Shown: in pieces, positions 35,636 through 46,974 of the stretch
Position numbering within the stretch: position 1 is the stretch's first letter
How the letters are laid out: each line of letters begins with the position of its first letter
Assembly (NCBI RefSeq): GCF_029784165.1
Contig: NC_073694.1
Location: forward strand, 44,437,639 to 44,501,638
DNA from: Wyeomyia smithii
Taxonomy: Eukaryota; Arthropoda; Insecta; Diptera; Culicidae
Length of the DNA: 64,000 bases
Direction: 5' to 3'
Made by a program: the position numbers and the translations under genes
The notes under the pieces: model-generated
Database searches by the model: none
Told to the model about the DNA's origin: nothing
Seen by the model: only the letters and a program-made list of their open reading frames with translations

Positions 35636-37321
35636 TACAGGGGATAGACAAAATGATTGAGACAGGCAAAATTTTGTCAAAATTCAAACGATCAGAACTT
35701 CACGAAAAATGAATCAATTTTGACAAAACGGGTCTTTTTTTACTGGAAAACTATCCTACTTTCCAAATATTATGTGAGGACTTGATGCGGCCAATGGACA
35801 CCGGAAATGTTCCGGACTTTAGGAGTGTGTGTCAAAATGTTCATTTTTGCAACGCTTAGAACTTTTCCTGATAGCTAGTTTCTTGTAGATTTCTATGTTG
35901 CCAATAAACTAGAATTCATTCCGAATTCATTGATACCCAAATGTTGAAAATCCGTCAAGGAACCGTCAGGATACGAATTATTTAATTATTGGTGTTGTTT
36001 TTGGCAGGTTTCTTCCCTGTTGGGTGCATACATATGTATTCCATTGCGACCAGTTAGTAGCTTTGTGCTGTATCTGAGGCCCTAAATATTGTAAATGTGC
36101 TGGTAAGAGCGGCAAACATAATGAGTGGTGGTGTAGTTTCATATATACAGTGTACGAGGCACCCGACTGGGTGATAGTTGCGGAGTCACAATCATAATTT
36201 TTGCTCGGTAAGTTCGTGATGCAACGTCATCACTTTCCATCTCCGGAATTCAAGGAATTGATGTCTGACTAAGCTTGGTGTGGTAAGCGGATTTCCAACA
36301 ATTAGTATACACTCAACTCTCCTTCACTCGATGTTACGCGTCTCGATAATCTCCTTATCTCGATGAATATCCAGAGTATTTGGACCGCTGTACTCATATT
36401 TTTTTTCTAAAATTTACCTCTGTAACTCTATACCCTCGCTAGCTCGATGCTCCCTGTTCCTTCGAAATCAAGTTAGGGAGAGTTAACTGTAATACCATGG
36501 ATGTTTACTTGTATGAGTGATACAAGCGTTTTCACAAATTTCTACTCATATTTAAATATTTCAATAAAAAGGGAACAAATACTGTTTCATTGCATCATTG
36601 TTTACTTTTAAAGAATGTTTAACAGTGTCATTCGTGCTAACGGAATTTCAACGTGGCGCTCGTGAAGCGGGTGCTACGTTTGCCGAGACCTGTAAATTGG
36701 TTGGAAATTGGTAAATTGGAGAATTCATGAAAGGGAAAACATACCGTTGGAGGAAATTCGAAGACTGTACGAATCGATCCATAGGAGGATTCAAGCGGTC
36801 CTTGCAGCTAATGGTGGACCTACTCCGTACTAATTAATAAAGTACAGTAATTTGCTAGCTCTTTTGCATATCCGAAATCCTAAACACATCCATTCCTCTT
36901 TTCTGAAGTGGTTTTTATGGAATACTACTTGTACAGAGTGGTGTTTATTATTTCCGAAAATCCTTCTTCCACAAAAATGGTTACATCTCGATGGTCCCTT
37001 GACGGATTTTCAACCTTTGGGTACCAATGAACTCGGAATGAATTCTAGTTTATTGGCAACATATAAACCTACAAGAAACTAGCTGTCATCAAAAGTTCTA
37101 AGCGTTGCAAAAATGAACATTTTGACACACACTCCTAAAATCCGGAACACTTCCGGTGTCCATTGGCCACATCAAGTCCTCACATAATATTCGGAAAGTA
37201 GGATAGTTTTCCAGTAAAATAAAACCTGTTTCATCAAAATTGATTCATTTTTCGTAAAGTTCTGACCTTTTGAAAGTTGACAAAATTTTGCCTGTCTCAA
37301 TCATTTTGTCTACCCCCTGTA
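35636..37321 (+). mobile_element. Tc1-type transposon with about 340-bp terminal repeats
   Basis: The ends TACAGGGGATAGACAAAATG and, inverted, TACAGGGGGTAGACAAAATG continue as an inverted repeat for over 300 bp (35636-35965 with 36980-37321). Between them are only relics of a transposase: EFQRGAREAGATFAETCKLV near 36640-36700 and RENIPLEEIRRLYESIHRRI near 36730-36790, the start and the conserved Tc1 C-terminal tail. Most of the catalytic core is missing. Confidence 0.82.
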
Positions 37322-37526
37322 CGCCAGTGACTATAATCTCTATGGGTAAACAATTTTCTTTCAGCCTTTTTGGTTACATGCAATAATACGGTGCAGCATT
37401 TTTGGACCGAAAATCAAATAAATTTATGTAAAAGCTGCAAATTTATATATCCAGTTTTCTCTAGTTTTTCATTTTGGATTCCTTCAGCTTTTCATAAAAA
37501 AAAGTTGGCATCGCTGGATGTAGGTC

Positions 37527-37778
37527 TCAGTTATCCCTCGGAATGTAGGCACCTCCATCCGAATTGCTGCTATATCTTTCGAAATAAATTCTGATATTGA
37601 TGCAGATTCTATTCTCATTTTTACCCAAAGGAATTCCAAGCACTGGTCCATCTAAAGCCCATGGTTCTTGTATAAATGATACGCTTGTATTTTCAGTTGT
37701 AAATTTTCGACAAAGAACTGCTGTAGCTCCTCTAGCATGATGAGGATTATTTTGACTAAATCTATTGTTCTTTTTCAT
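37527..37778 (-). pseudogene. LINE ORF2 N-terminus (endonuclease)
   Basis: The frame from an ATG at 37778 contains NNPHHARGATAVLCRKF and SVSFIQEPWALDGPVLGIP, typical of the first endonuclease motifs in R1/LOA-type LINEs. The frame stops just before the 33908-37516 insertion boundary. Confidence 0.7.
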
Positions 37779-37839
37779 TATTTTATTTATTTTTTTTTAG
37801 TATATTTATTGGTTGTCTCGAAATAATTTTATGGTCTCA

Positions 37840-38060
37840 AGATAACCCAGTCGAATTCTGGTGCTTTGAGGGCCTAGCATTATTTCGGGTTCGAAGTTCT
37901 TGCGATCCTGATGTTACGGCCCAGAATTATTCTGATCCTTTCAGGGCTCAGAATTATTCTGGTCCTTTGGAGACCCAGAGTTAGTTCGGTTATTGGAAGA
38001 CCCAGAGGCCCCTTGTTCTCCGATCCGATGCTGTTTCAGGTTATTCGAGCACCCAGAATC
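37840..38060. repeat. Imperfect tandem repeats
   Basis: Degenerate units of about 33 bp containing GACCCAGAATTATTCTGGTCC repeat five or six times, each with its own short palindrome (AGAATTATTCT). Confidence 0.5.
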
Positions 38061-38890
38061 TGATTTGCTCTACTGGAGATGTTCTGAGAATTTTACCTCG
38101 GCTTTTAATCCTACTCAACTAGCTCCCAGCACTTCTAGCTAGTGTAAATTTTTTAGTCGAGCCTTCAAGTGTATTCCCGGAATCTTTACAGTTTTTCGAG
38201 TTTTGGCACATAGGATAATCACTCAAAACACTCATTTCTCCCCATTTCCGCCATTTCTGAGGTATCCTGTTCGTTGATGGAATCAGTCTTGAACATATGA
38301 GTTCAAACCGCCATACAAAAGATATTTCTGCTAAATAATGTAAAATTTTGGCATTGCATTCCACCGCAAAGCCAATACTCAAAGAAATCATTTAGTGCTT
38401 TGTTTGTTGAAGGGGAAAAATTTATTGAGGATAACGGTTATCTAAGCAAGTATGGACAAGAGTACAAGTTAAAAGCAGACTAGAGTCTTCTAGTTCCGGG
38501 TACACACAATTAATAAGCATATGAATCCGTCACGATATTGTACTAAAACACTGTAAACGACGGAGCATTCAATCTAATAATTGATCCTTAATAAGAGGTA
38601 AAATATATATACTTTAATACTGTGGGTAGGTTATTAAACGATCATCCAGCAGCTAATGTAAAATTAACAGGTATGTAGAAGAAAACATATGAGATTTGAT
38701 TAGTAATAATCAAATGGGATATCAACCTAATGTTGATTCGATCTGAATCTTAATGGATTATGAGTCATAGAGTTCTCTGTTTTGGATAAACTCGACAAGT
38801 CTAGTTTTTAATATTATGCAGATAACCTTTGAAACGCAATCACGGACCGGTTTCACTTTGCATCCAGTTAATTTCAGTCAATAGACAGTC
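38061..38890. other. Non-coding
   Basis: A 90-codon minus-strand frame at 38119-38391 has no recognised domain. The remainder is AT-rich. Confidence 0.35.
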
Positions 38891-38899
38891 AACTTCAAC

Positions 38900-41070
38900 C
38901 GAATGTTTTCCTCCGTTTTCCACATTACCCAAGCATCGAAATCTTTCGTTTAAAGGCGATTTCCCTAGAATTATCAATCTCATTGTTGCACCGCCTCTTG
39001 CTTACTGGCGGCCTGCCAGGTGCACTGGATATTACACCACCCACAAAACGGAACATCGACCTGCCAGATGGCGCCTGTACCACAAAGTTGCGCACAATTG
39101 TATGCGCAGCAGTACGATTTTCTACCAGTCGGTCAAAGAAACGCGGGTGTTTATTCCGCCAACACTGAGAGGCATCCAATATTTCGCACAGTTCTAACAG
39201 TAGTCAGTCATTGACCATCGGCGTACACGGCAGCAGATGGTCAAAAATTTACATTTCTTCATCATCATCGTCATCGCCATCATCATCGTCAGTCTCATCG
39301 AAAATATGATCGGCATCGCCCGTGCCGCCGCCGTCTTAAGAGTAGTTTCAAGATTTCATCTCAACTTTCGCACCGCGGGCGGACAGCAAAATGCGGTCAA
39401 CTAGCAGACTGAGCACTTCCTGACGCGGTAGAGCCGCAAGCTTCCGCCGTTTCTGTCGGCGAGCTAGACACCAGACCCGGTGATAGGTGTCAGAACGCCT
39501 ACGAAGCAATTGCTCTATAAGTAATGCGGCCACTTTACCCGCTCGGCACCGAGATTTTATCGCGTTTACCCCACCTGGTACAAGACAATTCATCGAGATA
39601 CCCATCGAAAAAGATCGGGCAGATCCGGTCGGCCCAGCGAACGGTCAACAGTATAAAGAGTTATTTTTTCGCACGGAATAACAGTCCATTTTTTGCCTGT
39701 TCTGCGAAGGTGGGTGACCAAACGTGGAGGGTCTGGGGCTAGCTTGATGCTACTTTTTACCTTTGAACGCAGGGTAGGTACATTTTCCCAAAAACTACTT
39801 TTGTTCTCACCTTTCTACTGCGGGCAGAAAAGATTTTATTATTCCACTGGCAGCAACTAGACTGAAATTCCACACTGGCTCCGAATTGGTTGGTTCTACA
39901 CCAGCTCGGCTGCACACGGCTTTCTTTTCTCAAAACAAGCACAATCTAGAGCAGAGACAAAATTCAAATGAATCGCGTTTCTTCTCAGCTCACTAGTCGC
40001 ACTGGAAGCCCCATAAATCATACACTGCTATCTCCTGACGAGGCCTGGGGCTTATTTTCGCGGACACACAATATGTAGTCACTATCTTTCTTCAAATAAA
40101 AACCAATTCACTGGTGTTGCACACCTTGGCACTATTTTCCACTGTGCACTAATGCACCATCATGGCAAGATACACTACACTAACCTTGCTTGGGAACATC
40201 CACAAAAAAAGAACGCAAAAAACACACCATAACAATTATCATCAAGCTAAACGAAAAGAATTCCCTTTTGCTCCTATATTCCCGGGTTCGTTGTCTGCAC
40301 GGGCGAGTCGCCTAGGTAGGGTTCACGATGGATGCGTGTGTGAGAGAGAGCCGACCGGGGATGGAAACACAACAGACTGAACTGCACTGACTGCAAAATA
40401 GTTCTTAACCGGTTCGCGACTGAAAACAAACTGAGCTTCATATAATGCTCAGGAAAGTGTGACCGGAAAAAGGCTGTCTGCCTGCGCGCTGTACGCCTCA
40501 ACAGAGTAAGCACTCGGCTGTGACTGTCTCGGAGCCAGAACTGCGAGCATGAGTTACCGGCCACAACAACGGCTGCGGACGCGGTTCGAATCTTTCTTGA
40601 GAGCGATTGAGCCGTATACACTTCTTAGTCAGGGAAGTTACAGAGGATTAAATAAATAAATAAAAGCTTTGAACGCCTCCAGTCCAGTTGCCGGAGTGAT
40701 TTTTATGGATCACGGTCCACGCCGTTCGATGGTGGCCGAGTAAAATGATGATGCCGATGACGATGATCGCACAGCAGCGGGTTGTATGAGTGCATTCGGG
40801 TAGCAAGAAGTCCGAATTAGATTAACGGAGTCTGCGAGTGCGGGTTTCACAACGGGTGTGGGCGATAGTGTAAAGTGGCGGACGACGGTAACTAGCCAGC
40901 CGCGCGCATTGAATGGAAGAGTTACGTCGAGCATTGCCACAAGAGAGACGGGTTTATTGCTTTTGGAGCGCACATTTATGCCGGCTGTGAACTCCGAGGG
41001 AGCTGAGTTCCAGGAACGCGTGCTAAGGTCCAGCGGGTACAACATTGAACAAGGGGAAAGGTTGTGCAAT
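38900..41070. promoter_or_regulatory. GC-richer promoter-like zone
   Basis: For about 2.2 kb base composition rises well above the surrounding AT-rich DNA, with many CpGs, CATCATCGTCATCG-type repeats (39258-39300) and no transposon signatures. Frames here (for example minus 39605-39348, 40621-40274, 41069-40710) are open because of GC content and show no domain. I read it as a promoter or enhancer region with a first exon. Confidence 0.45.
39811..40378 (-). promoter_or_regulatory. Predicted non-coding first exon (5' UTR), minus strand
   Basis: On the minus strand, initiator-like TTCAGTCTG (A at 40378; another, GTCAGTG, ten bases before) is followed by sequence with the look of a dipteran 5' UTR and ends at the donor AAAG|GTGAGA (39811|39810). 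A second donor-like site, AAAG|GTAAAA, is 40 nt on. The next minus-strand coding exon in the window is the smoothelin-like gene at 4942, so this could be its remote first exon. The TSS and the link are both inferred. Confidence 0.35.
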
Positions 41071-42300
41071 TGAGGCGCGAATGACTGAAGTTTTTTGTTG
41101 TTTTATTTTGTCAGTGAAAGAACTGTTAACTTGCCATTTGATTAACATTTCAGAAAACAATTCGAAATTCTTACGAATTATGAACTCATAATATTAGCGT
41201 GAAAATTTAAGTCTTAATCACTTATTGTGTTCTTCTAACTCGCAAAAGTTTTGATCGGCTTTCGCGTGAAAATAAAAGCATAGCGTAATAATTACCCAGC
41301 AAATAATGAATATCTTGATTGTATCGTTTTTTCACCATTACGTGGAAAGAAAGTATGATTATACGCTATGCAAACACTGTATTGTAGCTAAGACACGTTT
41401 GCTATCCAGGTTTCAAGGTTAACCAAAAATTGCAATAATTCCACACAATTTTGATGAGTTTTCGCACCATCTAACTTTTACGTGGGAATAAGAAAATATT
41501 TTGATTCTTGTTTGAAAATAAAAACTAGAATAGAATACGTTATTGTTGCAAAGTTGGAGAAGAAAGAATGAGTGGGAATTTGTTGACAGATTACCTCTCG
41601 AAACAAACTCTATATTCTATTCACGAATGATGAATAAATGTCAACTATTTGTATGATTGCTCTATCTACTATTTTCGTGAAAATAGTGCACTCCCGTAGA
41701 TTTCGTTTAATTGAGATTAAACGATATAAAGTTATGTTTTTTCGACTCACCACTTGCTAATATCTGGTGAAAATTTTCATCCTATTAGTAAAGTAATTGA
41801 CATGCGAGTAACTTCAATTTAAAGTATATGCATATAAAAACTATAAATAAATAAATATTTGAGATATTTAATTACTTCTACACTGAAACTTTTTTTTCTC
41901 GGAAAAAGTCAACAATTTAGTCACTCTATTGTTCAAGTTATGTCTCAAGACCGAACATCTTATTTTTATGAGAATACTCTACTTTTGAGAGTCATGCAAA
42001 TTAACACAAGTTTAACTGAAATGCTACTCCTTTGAAATAATTTACCTGCTAGTTTTACCTATTGGTAGCAACTCGACCAAACAAAAAATATCGTTTAGAA
42101 AACATTGACCGCACATTTGATACTTTAAACACCGTCTACTGGTCAAAAGACAAGCAAAGCAATAAAGATGCCCGTAAAATACAGGACTTGAAAAAAATTT
42201 AATACAATATTTTGCAGATTTCAGTTTGTGAGTGGTTACGATGCCTGTTTAACAGAGATTGGGTACGCGTGAGAAGATTAGCTTAGAAACCTAGGAGGAG
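41071..42300. other. Non-coding, AT-rich
   Basis: Nothing recognised; this would be upstream sequence of the predicted first exon. Confidence 0.4.
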
Positions 42301-42441
42301 AAATTGTGCCCATTGTTTGTCAGCCATCCCATGACGATCATAAGATCAATCTTTCGCAAATATGTTTCCTCCAATATTTACCCAAAAAAGATTAGTCTCC
42401 TAACCCGGAGGAGATGGCTGACGGAAGTCACGGTGCACGGG

Positions 42442-42503
42442 TTGGATGGCACAATCCCACCCCCACTGGCACAATCTCACCCCCACTGGCACAATCTCAC
42501 CCC
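42442..42503. repeat. Three tandem 20-bp units
   Basis: GGCACAATC(C/T)CACCCCCACT is repeated three times, the last unit diverging into CCCCGGC. It is a small minisatellite. Confidence 0.75.
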
Positions 42504-42839
42504 GGCTTACGATGCGCTAGTTTTTTTGTGCCATCAGTAAATGCTGGTCGATGAATTTTAAACATATCCTAAACGTGATGAACCAAGCTGAGATATCTGG
42601 TAAATAAACCGCTTTGACACATTACTGATTGGTGATGCCATATATTTTTACTTGTGTTCAAGTGCAAATAATCGTCATATGTAGGAAAGTGTTACTTTTC
42701 TCATATTATTCAAAGGAAACGGCGACTGAAACGCATCGAGAGTTAGAAAAACACTTTTGTAACTGCTATAAGTGGAACAACGGGCTGTAATTTGCTTTAT
42801 CATTTTAAAGGCGGCAATTTCAGTATTGACGACCGTCCG

Positions 42840-43937
42840 TATGTAGAATCGCCAATAACCTTCGCAGACGCTGATTTAAAGGAACCGCTCGATGAGGATC
42901 CATGCCAAACGCAGGAACAGCTTGAATCATTATGAGGAGTTACCCACCAAGCCATTTTCAAGCGAATGCATGCACAGATTTGTTTGTGAGGCCCTATTTC
43001 TTAAAACATTTAGAGGTAACGTTCTGGAAGGTGACGAGCAAAAAAAATGTCTCCACTCTGGCTTCACGTCTACTCTAGGGCTAGAGGGGCCCCTCCCTTA
43101 AGTCCTTCGAAGACACTGAATTGAAGGCGTATCTCAATGGGGATCCATGCCAACAGCAGGAACAGCTTGCTTCGGTATTAGAAATCACCCACCAAGCCAT
43201 TTTCAAGTGATTGCATATTTTGGGAATAATTCAAAAACTGGAATATTGGATTCTTTATCATTTGAAGCCAAGGAACGTTAAGCATCGTTTTTTCACCTGT
43301 GAAAAACTGCTCCAAGGGCAAAAAAGAAACGGTGTAATGAAAAATCGATTGTAGCATTATTTGACACATTGAACATTTCTTGACTTAAAATGGAATTCAA
43401 TGAAGTTTCCATCATTTGATAATTTTTTTATGAACAGCAATAGGTGCCGCTTGACAGAGAAAATCACATTAAGTTAGTTTAGTTTGGTAAGTGGACGCAG
43501 CAGCTTTCCAAAGTTGAAAAAAGTAAAATTTTCACAGGGAATTCCAGGCTGATTCGGATTATTTACAGCAACCGAGTGCATGAAAATCATGAGGACTTCC
43601 CGGTCATATTTCTACGTCGTCGGCTCGACCGAATATACACGCTGCTAAGATTGGCGGAACCAGGAATGACATTTCGCATCTCGTTTCGAGTAACTCGAAC
43701 AAAAATAAATGATCACTGATGGGCGTTGTGTTTAATTTTTCGTGTTTTTTTTCGGCTTTGTGGGTTAGATGAGCTAGAGCTAGAAACAATGAGAGTTTCT
43801 TTCGAGCTCGAAGCAAAACTGGCAGTGTGGGACGTCAACGCGAGCAGAGGCACGGAAATATAATTCTACTGCATGACAATGCTCAGTCTCATATTGTTGG
43901 AGTCGTTATAACTCAAATAGAAACGCTGAATTGGGAA
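42840..43937 (+). pseudogene. Mariner transposase debris, partly duplicated
   Basis: Pieces of a mariner transposase are recognisable: DEDPCQTQEQL and THQAIFKRMH near 42890-42980; again NGDPCQQQEQL, THQAIFK near 43140-43210, leading to GIIQKLEYWILYHLKPRNVK and HRFFTCEKLLQGQKRNG to 43335; then LLHDNAQSH and ETLNWEV at 43866-43937. The N-terminal part occurs twice, about 245 bp apart. A 110-bp GGGGCC-bounded insert breaks the first copy. Confidence 0.65.
42987..43098. mobile_element. Small GGGGCC-bounded repeat
   Basis: About 110 bp from GTGAGGCCCTATTTCTTAAA to AGAGGGGCCCCTCCCT. It matches 34822-34975 (GGTTACGAGCAAAA, GGTCTCCA, TTCACGTCTGG). It appears to be an independent small repeat inserted in two places. 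Confidence 0.5.
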
Positions 43938-44003
43938 GTAAAGGGGGTGGTACAGGGGAAGGTAGAAGTTTTCCTCTACCTTCCCCTGTACCACCCTCTT
44001 TAC
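43938..44003. repeat. 29-bp hairpin at a mariner/LINE junction
   Basis: Arms 43938-43966 and 43975-44003 (around GGGTGGTACAGGGGAAGGTA) are reverse complements with one mismatch and an 8-nt loop. The right arm reads as LINE ORF1 sequence; the left arm is its inverted copy and abuts the mariner fragment. Confidence 0.85.
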
Positions 44004-44530
44004 CTAACCCTGTACCAAGGGTACCGAAAGTATGGGTAAAAACATACCCAGATGCCTCGAAAGGTCGCTACGTAGTGTTTTTCCGGCCCAAAAATAAGCC
44101 ATTGAATAGTATTCAAATTGGCAAAGAAAGGCAGAACAGTTTTCTGTAGTAACCGAGGTTACGAAGGTGAGACCGGAAAACAGCAAGTTGTCGTGAGTAG
44201 CTTGAAGCAAGCAAACGTAATTGCTAGCTATGCGCTCTTCACGAGAGAGTATCGTGTGTACATCCCTGCCGAGGATGTAAAAATCAACGGTGTGGTTACC
44301 GAGGGGAATCTCACTGTCGATGACCCATAACGGTGGGTTGTTTTAAGAACCCCATGATGCAAAATGTAAAGATACTGGATTGCAAGCAATTGCATTCAGT
44401 ATCCATCGTAGAAGGGAAGAATAAACTCCTTCCTTCGGATTCTTTTCGGGTAACATTCAACAGATCCGCTCTGCCGAGTTACTTCCATTTGGAGATGATT
44501 CATTCATTGCCAAAACTGCAGCCAGTTTGA
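43975..44530 (+). pseudogene. LINE ORF1 (gag-like) fragment
   Basis: Frames 43975-44150, 44150-44330 and 44333-44530 together read as one gag-like protein broken by frameshifts: VFFRPKNKPLNSIQI, VVVSSLKQANVIASYALFTR, EYRVYIPAEDVKINGVV, NVKILDCKQLHSVSIVEG and PSDSFRVTF. This order is familiar from mosquito LINEs. No zinc knuckles remain. Confidence 0.6.
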
Positions 44531-44589
44531 ACATACAGCATCATGCTGCTGCAACAAGGCACGCTGCAGCAAATTTATTACGAAAGAAC

Positions 44590-44673
44590 TCGGCATGACC
44601 TTTCGGCATGACCTTTCGGCATGACCTTTCGGCATGACCTTTCGGCATGACCTTTCGGCATGACCTTTCGGCA
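44590..44673. repeat. 13-bp minisatellite, six copies
   Basis: CGGCATGACCTTT is repeated six times without change. It lies between the LINE ORF1 fragment and the LINE 3' fragment. Confidence 0.9.
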
Positions 44674-45050
44674 AGTCCCGCGAATCGACCTTCCCTCGAT
44701 CTCGAATATAAAAGCCGTTGCAATTCAAACGAATATGAACGAAAAAGACCTTTGCCGTGTTTCGTTATAAAATCCCCCATCCGCGCGGTTTAAACAGAAG
44801 CAACTTACTGTTCTTAAATAGGAAGATTTTTTCTCTCAATGTTCGCTATGAGGGTCGCTGTACGACGAAAACCGATCTTCTTTGATCTGTAACTTGATCG
44901 ACGACGAGTTTGCGTCAGAGAACACTCAATAGCCAATTAATTAAAACGTTTGTCGGGTAAATTTTAGGAAATAAATAAATAAATATATAAACAAGTTGGC
45001 AATCATTGTGGCATTCAGATAAACTGGGACGGTGACTAAATTCCATTTTT

Positions 45051-45440
45051 CCCAAGAAATCGACGAAAGCATGGTTCAAGAAGTTGGAAGTAGGTCGGGA
45101 CTTCATTCGCGTGATGTCCAGACTTATGTCTAATCACTATTTATACGTTACACGCGCATCCCTTTGTATAGGGTTTGTAGACAGTAATCATTGCGTTCAT
45201 AGCGATGGCTACCATGACATCGAGCATGTTGTTTGGTCGTGTGCCGAATTCTGTGGTAGGAAATCCAAGGTTATTGATTCCCTTCTGGCCCGAGGAAAAC
45301 AACCGAGCGTTCCCGTCAGAGACATTCTGGGAAGCGGTGACCTCCAGTACATGACACAGCTATACTACTTCCTGAAAAATGCTGACATTAAAATTTAAAA
45401 TTCTTTTGTCTATTTATCAGATTACAGATACAGATACACT
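45051..45440 (+). pseudogene. LINE ORF2 C-terminal fragment and 3' tail
   Basis: The frame reads DFIRVMSRLMSNHYLYVTR, YHDIEHVVWSCAEFCG and VPVRDILGSGDLQYMTQLY to a stop at 45398. This is the Cys/His C-terminal end of LOA/I-group LINEs common in Aedes. An ACAGATACAGATACA tail follows (45423-45437), as expected at a LINE 3' end. Confidence 0.7.
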
Positions 45441-45445
45441 ATACT

Positions 45446-45748
45446 GAAGCTGCGTAGCCGCAAGGTTACAGAGTCCGCTTTGTCAAGCGGATGGTCGTGG
45501 GTTCGAATCTTAGTAGAACCAGGCCACCCGATGTCAAAAGGACTTAAGCATGGGTTTATTCTCAGGCTCCCCACCAGTTACCCTTCCTTTACGCTGAAAT
45601 CTACAATACCTTTGCGTCACTTCCTCTTAACAAAAAATAAGTCCCTCTTATCAATGAAACTGGCCAGAAGGACGCACGACGAAACTTCTCCAGGGAATTA
45701 TAATTGGTGATATTTGGCAAGAGGAACGAGTATCGGTATAGTAGAATA
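45446..45748 (+). repeat. tRNA-derived SINE, second copy
   Basis: GTAGCCGCAAGGTTACAGAG and GGGTTCGAATC give A- and B-box-like pol III sites. The body matches the minus-strand copy at 18915-19441 through CATGGGTTTATTCTCAGG to GGTATAGTAGAA. It follows directly on a LINE 3' tail. Confidence 0.72.
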
Positions 45749-46250
45749 GTAAGCGTGTAAGGAAGAGTATCACATTACACACAAGCACTGATGAACAATA
45801 ATAATATAAGCATGCCGCTTCTCAATAGCGGTATTGCATTACCAGAAGTGCGGGATACAGCAGACACCCGGGCATATCTACGATTCTGGTCGCAGTGAGG
45901 AAGTCCATACAGGAAAAAAAAAATACTGAAGACACGGAAACGAAGACCCTGCATCGAGGCTTGAACAAATATTTCAAACCAAAACTGCTCCAAATCAGAA
46001 TGTCATTGCTCTGCCAGTTGAAAAACGAAGAGACTTAATAATACCAAAATAGTTTTAAATCAAAATTGTATCACCCCTTCTCTTACCTAAAATCCCCACT
46101 AGTTTGCAGTCGGCTTCAAGAAATAAAAATGTGCTTACCTTTTTTTCTTGCTAACTAAAAATCAACAAGAATTGTATCATGTCGTATCGAATAAACTGTT
46201 TAACCTTTTCAAAGCGGTCGAAAATGGTTGCCATTTTTCTGAATCACTCA
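45749..46250. other. Non-coding
   Basis: Nothing recognised. Confidence 0.4.
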
Positions 46251-46254
46251 GAAA

Positions 46255-46495
46255 ACATTGGTTTCTTATTATTTGAAGCCAAGGTACGTTAAATGTCGTT
46301 TTTCTTATTCCTTATGAGCTGTTCAAACCAAACAAAACCGATACTAGAGAATAGTATCAACTTCAATAAATGTGACTAATCTTAGTTCTGTGCGAAAAAC
46401 GACCACAACGCGAGCAGAGGCATAAAAAGGTGATTCTACTGCATGACAACGCTCGGCCTCATACTGCCAAAGTCGTTAAAACTCACATAGAAATG
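46255..46495 (+). pseudogene. Mariner transposase fragment
   Basis: YLKPRYVKCRF near 46275-46300 and QREQRHKKVILLHDNARPHT at 46395-46460 are the central mariner transposase motifs, the second including the D of the HDNARPH catalytic box. Most of the sequence between them is lost. Confidence 0.7.
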
Positions 46496-46970
46496 CTAAT
46501 ATTGACCCCTACCTCACCTGCCATATACTCCCGATAATGCACCGTCCGATTGTTATTTGTTTCGTGCGATGGCATATGATCTGACTGACCAGCAGTGCTC
46601 ATATTAAAAAACATCGGAAAATGGCTTAACCCTCTAGTGCCCAAGTTAATTTCTGGACGGGCTTCGGTAAAAACACTATGAATCGTTATAAACACTATTT
46701 AAGTATTTATTGAAGCTTTTTAGAGGTTCGACTGAAGCCCGCCAAATGGCGGCATTGGGCACTAGAGGGTTAACTCAAAAGACGAACACTTTTATCGTAG
46801 TTCTCCCAGAACACTTTTATCCAGCTCTCCCAGAAAGATGGTACAAAGATAAAACTTACGAACGGGCAATACTTTGAATAATTTAGAGGAGGCGATTTTT
46901 TTTTTTTTCAAAATAAAGTTGCATTTTTATTTGAAAAAAAAGCTAAAACTCAGTTACGCTCCTAACCGGA
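46496..46970. other. Non-coding with a short inverted repeat
   Basis: TTAACCCTCTAGTGCCC (46627) and GGGCACTAGAGGGTTAA (46756) are perfect reverse complements about 110 bp apart, suggesting a small MITE of about 145 bp (46627-46772). No gene. Confidence 0.55.
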
Positions 46971-46974
46971 CTAT

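Larger units (their letters stand above)
33908..37516. mobile_element. hAT-like insertion, 3.6 kb, itself holding two other elements
   Basis: It starts CAGCGTTGCCAAC and ends with the inverted GTTGGCATCGCTG. The flanking octamers are AATATAGG and GATGTAGG (two central bases plus one edge base differ), consistent with an old 8-bp duplication. The LINE endonuclease frame is interrupted exactly here. Most of its length is the fold-back element at 34033 and the Tc1-type element at 35636. Confidence 0.6.

Noticed and set aside
39348..39605. 85-codon minus-strand frame (Arg/Leu-rich) as a gene
   Set aside because: No domain; GC-rich sequence downstream of a predicted donor, better read as intron or promoter DNA.
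44590..44673. CRISPR-like array
   Set aside because: The units are 13 bp with no spacers, in a eukaryotic genome.
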